Assembly (NCBI GenBank): GCA_938009115.1
Contig: CALLHZ010000051.1
Location: forward strand, 1-37,264
Direction: 5' to 3'
Length of the DNA: 37,264 nt
Source: an uncultured Clostridia bacterium
GTDB lineage: Bacteria; Bacillota; Clostridia; Peptostreptococcales; Anaerovoracaceae
Both the position numbers and the translations under genes were made by a program. A model generated the notes under the pieces. It made no database searches. It saw only the letters and a program-made list of their open reading frames with translations, and had not been told where the DNA came from. Shown one piece after another: positions 1 to 7,968 of the stretch (positions are counted from its first letter, which is position 1; each line of letters opens with the position of its first letter).

Positions 1-1443
1 CCGCCCCCAGGAAGACAGGTCGCAGGCCGCGCCTTTGGGAAAGCGCACGGCGCAAGGCGTGCTCAGGTTGAAGGCGTATTCCAGCATTTCCTGCAACTCT
101 TTGCCGTCTTTAGGAGCCAGCACAGTCATGTTTGGCATTGAGGACAGGTAGATCAGATCAAACTGTCCGTGATGTGTTTCGCCGTCTTGCCCTGTGATCC
201 CGGCCCGATCCACGGCAAATACCACGGGAAGATTCTGCAGGCATACCTCTGTCAGCACCTGATCGTAAGCTCTTTGCAGAAATGTGGAATACATAGCCAC
301 CACCGGCCGCATGCCGCTCAGGGCCAGCCCTGCGGCAAAAGAAACTGCATGCTGCTCAGCGATCCCCGCATCCACCACACGCTCGGGAAATCTTCTGCGC
401 ATCTCTCTCAGTCCCGTCCCATCCGTCATCGCCGCAGTGATGGCAACGATGCGCTCGTCTTCCGAGGCCATGCGCAGCAACGTGTTTCCAAAAATATTCG
501 TAAAGGTATCCGCTGTTTCCGCTGACTCCGTCAGGCCGATTTCCGGGTCAAAAGAACCGGTGCCGTGATAGATGTCCGGCTTTTTTTCCGCGCTTATATA
601 GCCTTTTCCTTTGACCGTCACCACGTGCAGGAGCACCGGCCGGTTAAGGCGTTTGGCCGTCTCCATCGCTTCAATCAATTCTGCGATATCGTGACCATCG
701 ATGGGACCAAAGTATTTGAAGCCAAGCTCTTCAAATACGGCAGCGGGCATCAGGGCATATTTTACAGCGTTTCGAAGCATCTCCAGTCCATGACCCAGCT
801 TTGGCGCGGATTCCAGGCTGCGTTTCAGCCGGTTTTTAAAACTGAGATAGGATGAAGATGTTCGCAGGTTTTGAAGATGCCGGGAAATACCTCCCACATT
901 TCGTGAAATGGACATTTCATTATCGTTGAGGATCACGATCAACGGGGTCTTTTGGATCCCCGCTGCATTGAGCCCCTCATAAGCCACGCCGGCAGTCAGG
1001 GACCCGTCTCCGATCACTGCAACACAGGCATGATCCTGACCAGAAAGGTCTCTGGCCCGGGCATAGCCCAATGCTGCGGAGATCGATGTGCCGCTGTGTC
1101 CGGCATCATAGAGGTCGTGAGGGCTTTCCGCCCGCTTTGGAAAGCCGCTCAGCCCGTCGAGTTGCCGGAGCGTCTTCAGTGCATCCCAGCGCCCTGTGAG
1201 CATTTTGTGCACATAGGTTTGGTGTCCGACATCCCAAACGATCTTATCCCGCGGCGTATCAAATACTTTCTCCAAGGCGATGGTGAGTTCCACGACACCA
1301 AGATTTGACGCAAAATGGCCGCCGGTCAACGATACCGTATCGATGAGCGTCTCCCGGATCGCTGATGCCAGCTGCGTCATCTCAACAAAGCTCATCGTTT
1401 TGAGCTGTTCTTTATCAATGGGGATTTCAAAGGACCGGTTCAT
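1..1443 (-). CDS. dxs: 1-deoxy-D-xylulose-5-phosphate synthase, 3' end cut by window
   Basis: Condenses pyruvate and glyceraldehyde-3-phosphate into DXP, the first step of the MEP isoprenoid pathway, using thiamine diphosphate. The first 481 codons are open with no stop up to base 1; the family is about 620 residues, so the C-terminal transketolase domain is missing here. Visible motifs are GGHFASNLGVVE (41-52), the ThDP motif GDGSLTAG (145-152) with Asn near 174, AEQHAVSFAAGLA (from 362) with the ThDP-activating Glu, and DRAGITGQDG (about 412-421). The ATG at 1443 follows AAAGGA at 5 nt spacing. It lies 10 bp after ispA, so MEP entry and prenyl chain elongation sit in one transcription unit. 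Confidence 0.96.
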   Translation of the reverse strand, partial: MNRSFEIPIDKEQLKTMSFVEMTQLASAIRETLIDTVSLTGGHFASNLGVVELTIALEKVFDTPRDKIVWDVGHQTYVHKMLTGRWDALKTLRQLDGLSGFPKRAESPHDLYDAGHSGTSISAALGYARARDLSGQDHACVAVIGDGSLTAGVAYEGLNAAGIQKTPLIVILNDNEMSISRNVGGISRHLQNLRTSSSYLSFKNRLKRSLESAPKLGHGLEMLRNAVKYALMPAAVFEELGFKYFGPIDGHDIAELIEAMETAKRLNRPVLLHVVTVKGKGYISAEKKPDIYHGTGSFDPEIGLTESAETADTFTNIFGNTLLRMASEDERIVAITAAMTDGTGLREMRRRFPERVVDAGIAEQHAVSFAAGLALSGMRPVVAMYSTFLQRAYDQVLTEVCLQNLPVVFAVDRAGITGQDGETHHGQFDLIYLSSMPNMTVLAPKDGKELQEMLEYAFNLSTPCAVRFPKGAACDLSSWGR

Positions 1444-1453
1444 AGAATTCCTT

Positions 1454-2350
1454 TCAGGCAAGAGGCTTCTCCAGGAAGTCGATCACAGCATTGAAGACCT
1501 CCGCCTCATCGTAGTATTTAGCCATGGCCTCTCGAGCGCGGGCAAGCAATTCTTTTGCTTTGGCTTTCGTGTCATCCACGCCAAAGAGAAGCGGATAGGT
1601 ACATTTTTTGACCTTTTGATCCTGGCCGGTATTTTTTCCCAGAACTAAAGCATCACCGGTGATATCCTGCAGATCATTGACGATCTGGAATGCCAGACCA
1701 ACAGATTCGCCATACACCCGCATATCATTGCACCGCTCCTTGTCTGCGCCGGCCAGATAGCAGCCGGCCAAGGCCGACGACCTGATGAATGCCGCAGTTT
1801 TGTTCAAATGGATATAGTCCAGCATCTCCTTGGAGCACTGGCGATTGACAGATTCCACATCTGCGATCTGTCCGGCAACCATTCCGCGGCAGCCGGTGCC
1901 CTTCGCGATCTCGAAGGCAGCCCTCACTTTTCGTTTCAGTACCGCCGGATCATCCAGAGACAAGAGCATGTCTTTGGTCATGGTTTCAAATGCTGCCGAA
2001 AGAAGCCCGTCGCCGGCCAGGATCGCCACATCTTCACCATATACTTTATGGTTTGTTGGTAACCCCCGTCTCAGATCATCGTTGTCGATGGCGGGCAGAT
2101 CATCATGGATCAGAGAGTAGGTTTGGATATATTCCAGCGCACAGGCATACGGAAGACCAATATCGGCTTTTTCCCCGCAAAATTCGCAGGCTGCCAACAG
2201 CAAAACTGAGCGGAGCCTTTTGCCGCCGGCTGTAAGGCTATATCGCATAGCGTCATAGAGCGTCATGCTTTTGGAATCGATTTCAGGCAGAAAATCCAGA
2301 ATGTGGACTTCCACCATTTCCTTCAGGCGATTATATTCCGGATGGTTCAT
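1454..2350 (-). CDS. ispA: Polyprenyl (farnesyl/geranyl) diphosphate synthase
   Basis: Head-to-tail condensation of IPP with allylic diphosphates to make FPP or a similar chain in the cytoplasm; 298 aa, normal for the family. GGKRLR (42-47) binds diphosphate, and the first Asp-rich motif DDLPAIDND (83-91) is of the bacterial DDx4D type. The second Asp-rich motif reads NDLQD (225-229), with Asn in place of the first Asp of the usual DDxxD. I read this directly from the bases. Chain length cannot be fixed from sequence alone. The start is the ATG at 2350, which overlaps the xseB stop as ATGA. A longer in-frame extension to 2521 runs inside xseB and is not used here. Confidence 0.93.
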   Translation of the reverse strand: MNHPEYNRLKEMVEVHILDFLPEIDSKSMTLYDAMRYSLTAGGKRLRSVLLLAACEFCGEKADIGLPYACALEYIQTYSLIHDDLPAIDNDDLRRGLPTNHKVYGEDVAILAGDGLLSAAFETMTKDMLLSLDDPAVLKRKVRAAFEIAKGTGCRGMVAGQIADVESVNRQCSKEMLDYIHLNKTAAFIRSSALAGCYLAGADKERCNDMRVYGESVGLAFQIVNDLQDITGDALVLGKNTGQDQKVKKCTYPLLFGVDDTKAKAKELLARAREAMAKYYDEAEVFNAVIDFLEKPLA

Positions 2351-2577
2351 AGCTCTTCTCCCAATTCTGTGATCGTGCCGGTTTCGGGCCGATACATTTC
2401 CACGCGCTGTTTTGCCCGCCCCAGGATCTCCGTGCATTGCCGATGATATGCCACGCACTTTTCGTATAAATCGATGCTCTCTTCCAGGGAAACATTCCCG
2501 GCATCCATTCGCTCGACACAATCCTGAAGTTTCTGCATGGCATCTTCAAATTTTATTGATTTCTTCTGTTGGGTCAT
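2347..2577 (-). CDS. xseB: Exodeoxyribonuclease VII small subunit
   Basis: Small subunit of exonuclease VII, which degrades single-stranded DNA to oligonucleotides together with XseA. At 76 aa it is the usual size, an all-helical protein with the typical FEDAMQKLQDCVERMDAG and SLEESIDLYEKC segments. The chosen ATG at 2577 has a GGAAGG-like element just upstream. An upstream TTG at 2598 is possible but weaker. The gene begins 32 bp inside the end of xseA and ends in an ATGA overlap with ispA, so the three are probably translationally coupled. Confidence 0.93.
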   Translation of the reverse strand: MTQQKKSIKFEDAMQKLQDCVERMDAGNVSLEESIDLYEKCVAYHRQCTEILGRAKQRVEMYRPETGTITELGEEL

Positions 2578-3718
2578 GACCGCCTTCCACCTCCTCAATG
2601 ATGCAATTCGCCCACCCGTCCTGCCAAAGAAGCTTCAGCCGATCGCCTGACGAGAGGCCGGCCGTCTTAACGACCCAGCTGCCTGCGGCGTTTTTTGCAA
2701 CGGCATAGCCTCGCTTGAGTATTTTTAACGGGCTGGCCAGTTCGTACCGTAACGCCATCAGTTCAAGACTGCGCTCGGATCGATCCAGCACAGATCGTAT
2801 TTTGTCATTTCCGGTTTCCATGAGCCGGGAAAGCGTTTCTCGATATCCATCCAGCCGATCAGTCAGTTTGTCATACATACTTGCCGGGGCCGTTTCTTCC
2901 AGATAACGGATCATAGGCGACAGATCGGAAACTGCCTGCTCTGCGGCCGCCGTAGGTGTGGCCGCGCGAAAATCAGCAGTATAGTCGGTGACGACCCAGT
3001 CGACCTCGTGACCCACTGCAGAGATGATCGGTACCACAGAAGCTGAGACAGCACGGGCAACGATCTCTTCGTTGAAGGGCCAAAGATCTTCCTGCGAACC
3101 GCCGCCGCGGCCCAGAATGATCAGGTCGATATCGTTCTTGTGTCCGTTTGCGGCCTCCAGTGCCTCCACGATGGATGCAGCCGCATCAGGGCCCTGGACC
3201 AGACACGGATAGATGCGGATATCCACCAGAGGATTTCTCCTTTGAACCGTGCTGATGATGTCTTGCACAGCGGCACCCGTAGGAGACGTCACCACTGCGA
3301 CTCTCGCAGGAACCTTTGGCAGCGGTCTTTTTCGTGCCGCATCGAACAAACCTTCTGCTTCCAGCTTTTTCTTCAGATTTTCATAAGCTTGGTTGAGCGC
3401 CCCCTCGCCGGCAGGGTCCAATTCGCGAATATTGAGGGAATAAGTGCCTCCCCGTTCGTAGACCGACAGATTTCCGGACACAACGACTTGCATTCCGTTG
3501 CCAAGTATATAGCGGATTTTTTCAATTCGATCTGCAGACAAGAAACAGCCGATCCGGCTCGTTTCATCCTTTAGTGCAAAATAACAGTGCCCGCTGCTGT
3601 GGTGGACCAGATTGGAAATTTCTCCGGTAACGGTGACATTTCCCAAAATCGGATCTGTCGTCAGGATCCGCTTGATATAGCTGTTAATCTGCGATACGCT
3701 TAACGGTTTGATTGCCAA
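2546..3718 (-). CDS. xseA: Exodeoxyribonuclease VII large subunit
   Basis: Catalytic large subunit of exonuclease VII, with an N-terminal OB-fold (about residues 4-100) followed by the nuclease domain. The diagnostic GRGGGSQEDLWPFNEE lies at 203-218, with AVGHEVDW and DFRAATPTAAAE after it. It is 390 aa, compared with about 450 in E. coli and B. subtilis; the coiled-coil region before the C-terminus looks short. I chose TTG at 3718 because AAAGGA sits 8 nt upstream and the OB-fold starts immediately after. An earlier TTG at 3766 would add a Cys/Arg-rich stretch unlike the family. It overlaps the upstream M22 gene by 19 bp. Confidence 0.94.
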   Translation of the reverse strand: MAIKPLSVSQINSYIKRILTTDPILGNVTVTGEISNLVHHSSGHCYFALKDETSRIGCFLSADRIEKIRYILGNGMQVVVSGNLSVYERGGTYSLNIRELDPAGEGALNQAYENLKKKLEAEGLFDAARKRPLPKVPARVAVVTSPTGAAVQDIISTVQRRNPLVDIRIYPCLVQGPDAAASIVEALEAANGHKNDIDLIILGRGGGSQEDLWPFNEEIVARAVSASVVPIISAVGHEVDWVVTDYTADFRAATPTAAAEQAVSDLSPMIRYLEETAPASMYDKLTDRLDGYRETLSRLMETGNDKIRSVLDRSERSLELMALRYELASPLKILKRGYAVAKNAAGSWVVKTAGLSSGDRLKLLWQDGWANCIIEEVEGGHDPTEEINKI

Positions 3719-4623
3719 AGCGGCTGTCCTTTCAGCAGTGCAACACCTGCAGCGTTGTCGCCGCAAAACGCAGGGGGGCCGAACTGATATCCTTGTTTTC
3801 GGCAGTAATCGCGTAAATATCTGCTTGCTGCCACGCCGCCGGTGATCAGCACCTGATCGATCTTGTTCACAAAGCGGAGATGCTCCGCGACGGCCACAAG
3901 ACTTTCTCCGATACGGCTGAACAAAAAAGCAGCCAGCGCCTCTCTGTCATATTGATTGGCACGCTCCTTGATTTGGGTTTCCGTACCCGACAAATTGATC
4001 CAGCTTTGCTCCCTGAAAACGGGCCCGAGAGGGTTTTTTTTCGGAAAAGCGGACCAACCGCAGGCAAGGGCGTCCAAAGCCTTTCCTGCAGGAAATTCAA
4101 GGCCCAGAAGCACACCTGTGCGATCGATCAGCTGCCCATAGGATAAATCTCTGGTCCCGCCGACCACTTCGTAAATGCCGCCGGAGATCCGGATCCATTC
4201 CAACGTACCGCCGGAAAGATGCGCGGCAAGAAGCGGCTTTCCGAAATCCACGTCAGCGCCCAGGGCTGCTGCGCGCAAGTGGCCTTCCTGGTGGCTTGTT
4301 TCATGACAGGGGATCCCAAGCGAATCGGAAAGGATCCGGGCTGCCGACACACCCGCCTGAAAGACAGGCATATAAGAACCTTTCACCGGACGCGGACAGC
4401 AACTGACGCAAATTCCATCCAATTCTCCCCGGTAGCGCTGCAGAGGACCCCGCAGCACTGCCGGCAGATTCTTCCAGTGCTGAAAGAGCGCTTCCGACTG
4501 CCGCAGCCCCCTTTTTCCCGGTTCCACCCTCAGCTGGATGCGTTCATCGCACAGGACTTCTTCGTCCCGGACCACAGCAGCAGAAGTAGTATAATTGCTG
4601 GTGTCCAGCCCAAGGTAGTACAT
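3700..4623 (-). CDS. TsaD/Kae1-like M22 family protein (paralogue, role unknown)
   Basis: ASKHA-fold protein of 307 aa resembling TsaD/Kae1, the enzyme that transfers threonylcarbamoyl to tRNA A37. It opens with LGLDTSNYTTS. The metal-binding HxxxH appears as HQEGH at residues 111-115, followed by a GGT...D nucleotide-binding region, RTGVLLGLEFPAGKALD and a C-terminal GGVAAS...CGDNAAG with Asp289 as candidate third ligand. True TsaD proteins are about 335 aa with HxEGH and GEAFDKVARLLGL. The differences (GQLIDRTGVLLGL here) suggest a paralogue rather than TsaD itself. Location between nusB and xseA supports this. The ATG has GGAG 8 nt upstream. Whether it acts on tRNA is not known to me. Confidence 0.8.
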   Translation of the reverse strand: MYYLGLDTSNYTTSAAVVRDEEVLCDERIQLRVEPGKRGLRQSEALFQHWKNLPAVLRGPLQRYRGELDGICVSCCPRPVKGSYMPVFQAGVSAARILSDSLGIPCHETSHQEGHLRAAALGADVDFGKPLLAAHLSGGTLEWIRISGGIYEVVGGTRDLSYGQLIDRTGVLLGLEFPAGKALDALACGWSAFPKKNPLGPVFREQSWINLSGTETQIKERANQYDREALAAFLFSRIGESLVAVAEHLRFVNKIDQVLITGGVAASRYLRDYCRKQGYQFGPPAFCGDNAAGVALLKGQPLWQSNR

Positions 4624-4626
4624 TTG

Positions 4627-5034
4627 TTATGCTCCGGTTTCGGATAATTTTCCAAGGATACCGTTGACGAATTTACCGGAATCCTCTCCGCCGAACTTCT
4701 TGGCCAGTTCCACAGCTTCGTTGATCGAGGCGGCCCGGGGAATGTCCGGTTCATTCATAAACAGGATCTCTGCAACACAAAGCCGCAAGACAGCCAGATC
4801 CACGCGGGCCATCCGCGTGGTCCTCCATCCGGAGGCGACTGTGTTTATTTTCTCGTCGATCTCTTTTCGATGGGCGGCAACACTACGGTATACTTTGCTG
4901 AAATACTCGATCTGTGAAGACCGGTCCATATTATTTTCTACAAAAAAATCAAAGGCCCGTTCACTGAAATCGTTCTGCGCTTCCATCTGAAAAATCATTT
5001 GCATCAGAAGCTCTCTGGCCTCGCTTCGTCTCAT
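4627..5034 (-). CDS. nusB: Transcription antitermination factor NusB
   Basis: RNA-binding protein that joins NusE (S10) on boxA RNA to promote antitermination on rRNA operons. It is 135 aa and all helical, starting MRRSEARELLMQMIFQME. The C-terminal ASINEAVELAKKFG and KFVNGILGKL are the most conserved NusB segments, and both are present. The start has GAGAGGAG upstream, and the ATG overlaps the stop of the preceding asp23 gene (ATGA). Three bases separate it from the M22 gene downstream. Confidence 0.96.
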   Translation of the reverse strand: MRRSEARELLMQMIFQMEAQNDFSERAFDFFVENNMDRSSQIEYFSKVYRSVAAHRKEIDEKINTVASGWRTTRMARVDLAVLRLCVAEILFMNEPDIPRAASINEAVELAKKFGGEDSGKFVNGILGKLSETGA

Positions 5035-5399
5035 TTTTGCTCCTCTCGGGTATCACTGGTATCGAACCCGACGCCCTGTACGTGAATATTGACACGGTGT
5101 ATGGGCATTTCGGTGATTTCTTCCACTTTGCGCTTGACATTTTCCTGGATATCCCAGGCAACGATGGGGATCTTGGTGTTGTAGCACACGTTGACGTACA
5201 CATCGATCACCAGTCCGTCTTTTTCTTCAGAAATGCGAATGCCTTTGGTCAGCGGATCACGGCCGAGTATGTTCTTTGAAAGGCTCTCGGACAGGCCGGC
5301 AGCCATATCGAAAACTCCTTCCGTCTGGCGTACGGCGTTCATTGCGCAGACGGCGATCACTTCATGCGGAACCTTTTCTCCACTGCTCTTCTCGCTCAC
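5031..5399 (-). CDS. yqhY: Asp23/Gls24 family protein, YqhY-like
   Basis: Small cytoplasmic Asp23-family protein of 122 aa. The family core is visible: a beginning like VPHEVIAVCAMNAVRQTEGVFDM, then IVAWDIQENVKRKVEEITEM and HRVNIHVQGVGF. Position directly before nusB matches B. subtilis yqhY, a gene linked by published genetics to control of acetyl-CoA carboxylase. No acc genes lie nearby here. The start codon is GTG with AGGAG 7 nt upstream. Transfer of the YqhY role is inferred from synteny. A second family member lies at about 33 kb. Confidence 0.88.
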   Translation of the reverse strand: MSEKSSGEKVPHEVIAVCAMNAVRQTEGVFDMAAGLSESLSKNILGRDPLTKGIRISEEKDGLVIDVYVNVCYNTKIPIVAWDIQENVKRKVEEITEMPIHRVNIHVQGVGFDTSDTREEQK

Positions 5400-5426
5400 G
5401 GTTATTCTCCTGACGCAGGCCCATGA

Positions 5427-6788
5427 CTATTGTTGGTGTTCATCTTCCCCCTCCGGTTCCTTTTCCGTGACCGTCAGGGATATTTTTTCGATGCGGCGAT
5501 CCCGGACGGACAGGATCCGAAAAACACAGTTTTCATAAGGGATCTCCCGCTCGATGGATGTATCTTCATCGGGGACCTCGCCCATCAGATCCATGACGAA
5601 GCCGCCTATGGTCTCATGATTTTCCGATTCCAGGCGGATTCCAGTCTCCTCTGCCAAATCTTCCAGATAATACAAACCGTCCACAATGTAGGTGCCCGGA
5701 GCGATCTCCTCCATTTTCGGCTCGTCATCTTCGTACTCGTCTTCGATGTTGCCCACAATTTCTTCCAGAATATCCTCGATCGTAACGATGCCGGAAAATC
5801 CACCATACTCATCGATCAGTACCGCTATCTGCATTTTGGACAGCTGCAGCTCGCTGAGCAGCTCGTTGATTTTTTTGCTTTCAGGAACAAAAAACGGCTT
5901 TTTCAGCAACGGACGGATGTCCACATTGTCGAAGCCTACCCGTCTTGCCTCGATCATGAAATCTTTCATATAAAGAACGCCGATGATATCGTCGGAGCCT
6001 TTATCATAGACCGGGATCCTCGCATAGCGCTCTTCCAAAAGCTCATCCACATATTCCGTAACAGGCACGTTGATGTTGACCATATATACGTCCGGACGGG
6101 CCGTCATGATCTCGTAGGCCAACGCATCGCCGAATTCGAAAATGGAGTGGATCATTTCTTTTCCGCTTTCATCGATGTCTCCCTGCTCCTGGCCGACTTC
6201 CAGAAGAGAAAGGATCTCTTCCTGGTAATACTCATTTTCCGAAGCATAATCCTTCTGCCGGAATATTTTCATCAGAAGCTCGACGGATTTGGAAAGAAGC
6301 TTCACAAAAGGCCCGAAAAGCATAGCCGCCGTCGTAATGGGCGTGATCGTGGCCAGCGCGATCCGTTCTGCGTAGAGCATGGCGATCCTTTTGGGAAACA
6401 ATTCACCGAAGACCAGCGTAAAATAGGAAAGCAGCAGTGTGACCAGCACCACTGCCAGCTGCGGATTGACATGGATCTCCATACGAGCCAGAAGGACGAT
6501 GAGATCGTCAGACAAGTTATAGGAAGCAAAAGCCGATGACAGGAATCCTGCAAATGTGATGGCCACCTGGATCGTTGACAGGAACGTGGTAGGCTGCTCC
6601 AGCAGCTTCAGCACCTTTTCGGCCCTTGCATCGCCGTCCGTGTCGTCTTCCGCAAGAATTTTCATTTTGGTTTTGTTGAGGGAAACCAACGCCATTTCCG
6701 CTGATGCGAAAAACGCATTCGTCATCGTGAGAAGAAGCAGAATCAGCAATTGAACGGTAACAGATAATCCTCCCGGGTCAGCTTCCAT
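5427..6788 (-). CDS. CNNM/CorC (HlyC-type) membrane protein with CBS pair
   Basis: Integral membrane protein of 453 aa. An N-terminal DUF21/CNNM domain with about four hydrophobic segments (residues 8-30, 60-80, 95-125 and 130-155) starts VTVQLLILLLLTMTNAFFAS. A CBS-domain pair follows (about 205-330, including RIPVYDKGSDDIIGVLYMKD and DEYGGFSGIVTIEDILEEIVG), then a CorC_HlyC domain at the C-terminus. Relatives are linked to Mg2+ homeostasis, and the old name hemolysin is misleading. The ATG at 6788 has AAGGAG 12 nt upstream, a little far. It is the first gene of the unit that runs to dxs, behind a clear promoter. Confidence 0.9.
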   Translation of the reverse strand: MEADPGGLSVTVQLLILLLLTMTNAFFASAEMALVSLNKTKMKILAEDDTDGDARAEKVLKLLEQPTTFLSTIQVAITFAGFLSSAFASYNLSDDLIVLLARMEIHVNPQLAVVLVTLLLSYFTLVFGELFPKRIAMLYAERIALATITPITTAAMLFGPFVKLLSKSVELLMKIFRQKDYASENEYYQEEILSLLEVGQEQGDIDESGKEMIHSIFEFGDALAYEIMTARPDVYMVNINVPVTEYVDELLEERYARIPVYDKGSDDIIGVLYMKDFMIEARRVGFDNVDIRPLLKKPFFVPESKKINELLSELQLSKMQIAVLIDEYGGFSGIVTIEDILEEIVGNIEDEYEDDEPKMEEIAPGTYIVDGLYYLEDLAEETGIRLESENHETIGGFVMDLMGEVPDEDTSIEREIPYENCVFRILSVRDRRIEKISLTVTEKEPEGEDEHQQ

Positions 6789-6829
6789 AGTTTGTTTAAA
6801 CTCCTTTTTGGTTGATTAGCATTGAAATG

Positions 6830-6858
6830 ATTATACCACAGCGCGCATTTTTTTTGAA
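6830..6858 (-). promoter_or_regulatory. Sigma-A promoter for the CNNM-to-dxs unit
   Basis: On the minus strand, TTCAAA (6858-6853), a 17-bp spacer and TATAAT (6835-6830), preceded by TG (TGGTATAAT, extended -10). It sits 42 bp before the CNNM start codon. It separates the unit ending in mltG from the eight-gene unit ending in dxs. Confidence 0.75.
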
Positions 6859-6866
6859 GAGTCCGG

Positions 6867-7916
6867 CTATGGCAAGCTCTTGATGTACTCATCTTTGTAA
6901 CGATAAAATTCTTCGGCTGTAACGGCAAAATTGTGCTCGATGGAACCGTAAGATTTTACGACGAAATACAAATAGTCCGTTTCCTCGGGATAAAGGGCGG
7001 CAAGAATGCAATCCTTGCCCGGCGATGATATGGGTCCGGGCGGAAGTCCTGCATATTTATAGGTATTATATGGCGAATCGATCTCAAGATCGCTGTAGAG
7101 CACGCGGTCCTTAGGCTCGCCTAAAAGATACTGGATCGTAGAGTCAAATCCCAGCTTCATCCCGATTTCAAGGCGATTGTATAAAACACCTGCAACTCGC
7201 TTTCGCTCCTCCGGTGAACGGGTCTCCTCCTCTACCAGCGAAGCGGCAGTGATGATTTCCCGTACGCTTCGCCCCATTTCTTCCGCACGCTCATAGTACT
7301 CATCTTCAAAGATCTCATCGAAGCGGGCGAGCATTTTTTTCGCAATATCACGCGCAGAAGCACCTGCGAATACTTCATAAGTGTCGGGAAAAAGGAAGCC
7401 TTCCAGCCGGTCAGGCCCCTCACCCGTCTGGCTCATGAACCGGAAATCGAAGTCTTCTTCTTCCAGGACCCTCAGGAATTCCGATTCATCGACAAGCCCA
7501 GCTTCCGCCAGGGCTGCCGCGGTCTGCCGGATCGTATAGCCTTCCGGAATGGTGAAACGGACCGATTCTCTGCGGGCATCCATCAAGGCGACCATCAGCG
7601 CTTCCATGCTCATGGACGGCGAAAGGTCAAAGGTGCCCGCCTGATACCGCCCATCGTATCCCAGCCATTTTGATTTTTGCTTGAACAGGAACGTGCTTTC
7701 TATGAGTCCCTGTTCCTCCAAAGCGGAAGCGATGGCTGTAGTGCTCATGCCGGGAGTCACCGTCAGTTCGATTCTATCCGAACTGCCAGGATCCACCGCC
7801 TTGTCATACCCTCGAATGTAGAGATACGACATGCCGAGGGATAACAGAAACAGCGCCGCGAGTACGGCAGGCCATCTGCCTATTTTCTTTTTATGTGCTT
7901 TTCGTCTGCTTGCCAT
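6867..7916 (-). CDS. mltG: Endolytic murein transglycosylase MltG
   Basis: Membrane-anchored lytic transglycosylase that cuts nascent glycan strands and helps set their length. It is 349 aa, with a basic N-terminus, one membrane segment (about 15-34), a LysM-like region (about 48-125) and the YceG catalytic domain. The catalytic Glu lies in AASLVEEETR, by family alignment Glu229, followed by RVAGVLYNRLEIGMKLGFDST. The C-terminal LPPGPISSPG is diagnostic. The ATG at 7916 has AGGA 6-7 nt upstream; longer in-frame starts read into efp. It follows efp after a 52-bp gap containing a hairpin. Confidence 0.94.
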   Translation of the reverse strand: MASRRKAHKKKIGRWPAVLAALFLLSLGMSYLYIRGYDKAVDPGSSDRIELTVTPGMSTTAIASALEEQGLIESTFLFKQKSKWLGYDGRYQAGTFDLSPSMSMEALMVALMDARRESVRFTIPEGYTIRQTAAALAEAGLVDESEFLRVLEEEDFDFRFMSQTGEGPDRLEGFLFPDTYEVFAGASARDIAKKMLARFDEIFEDEYYERAEEMGRSVREIITAASLVEEETRSPEERKRVAGVLYNRLEIGMKLGFDSTIQYLLGEPKDRVLYSDLEIDSPYNTYKYAGLPPGPISSPGKDCILAALYPEETDYLYFVVKSYGSIEHNFAVTAEEFYRYKDEYIKSLP

Positions 7917-7933
7917 TCTTCTTCCTAATATAA

Positions 7934-7961
7934 ATTTCGCAGAATACAGGCCCTGCGAAAT
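7934..7961 (-). terminator. Hairpin between efp and mltG, possible weak terminator
   Basis: Perfect 9-bp inverted repeat ATTTCGCAG / CTGCGAAAT with a 10-nt loop. In the minus-strand RNA it is followed by UUAUAUU, a T-rich but interrupted tract, and then the mltG ribosome-binding site. It could reduce mltG transcription relative to efp or be an mRNA-processing site. The broken T tract argues against efficient termination. Confidence 0.4.
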
Positions 7962-7968
7962 CGCCCGA

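Noticed and set aside
2351..2521. Longer ispA start
   Set aside because: The extension lies entirely within xseB in another frame and encodes an Arg/Gly-rich stretch unlike prenyl synthases. The ATGA overlap supports the ATG at 2350.
5430..6539. A 369-codon plus-strand frame opposite the CNNM gene
   Set aside because: A shadow of the minus-strand gene; the sequence is His/Phe/Arg-rich with no known domain.
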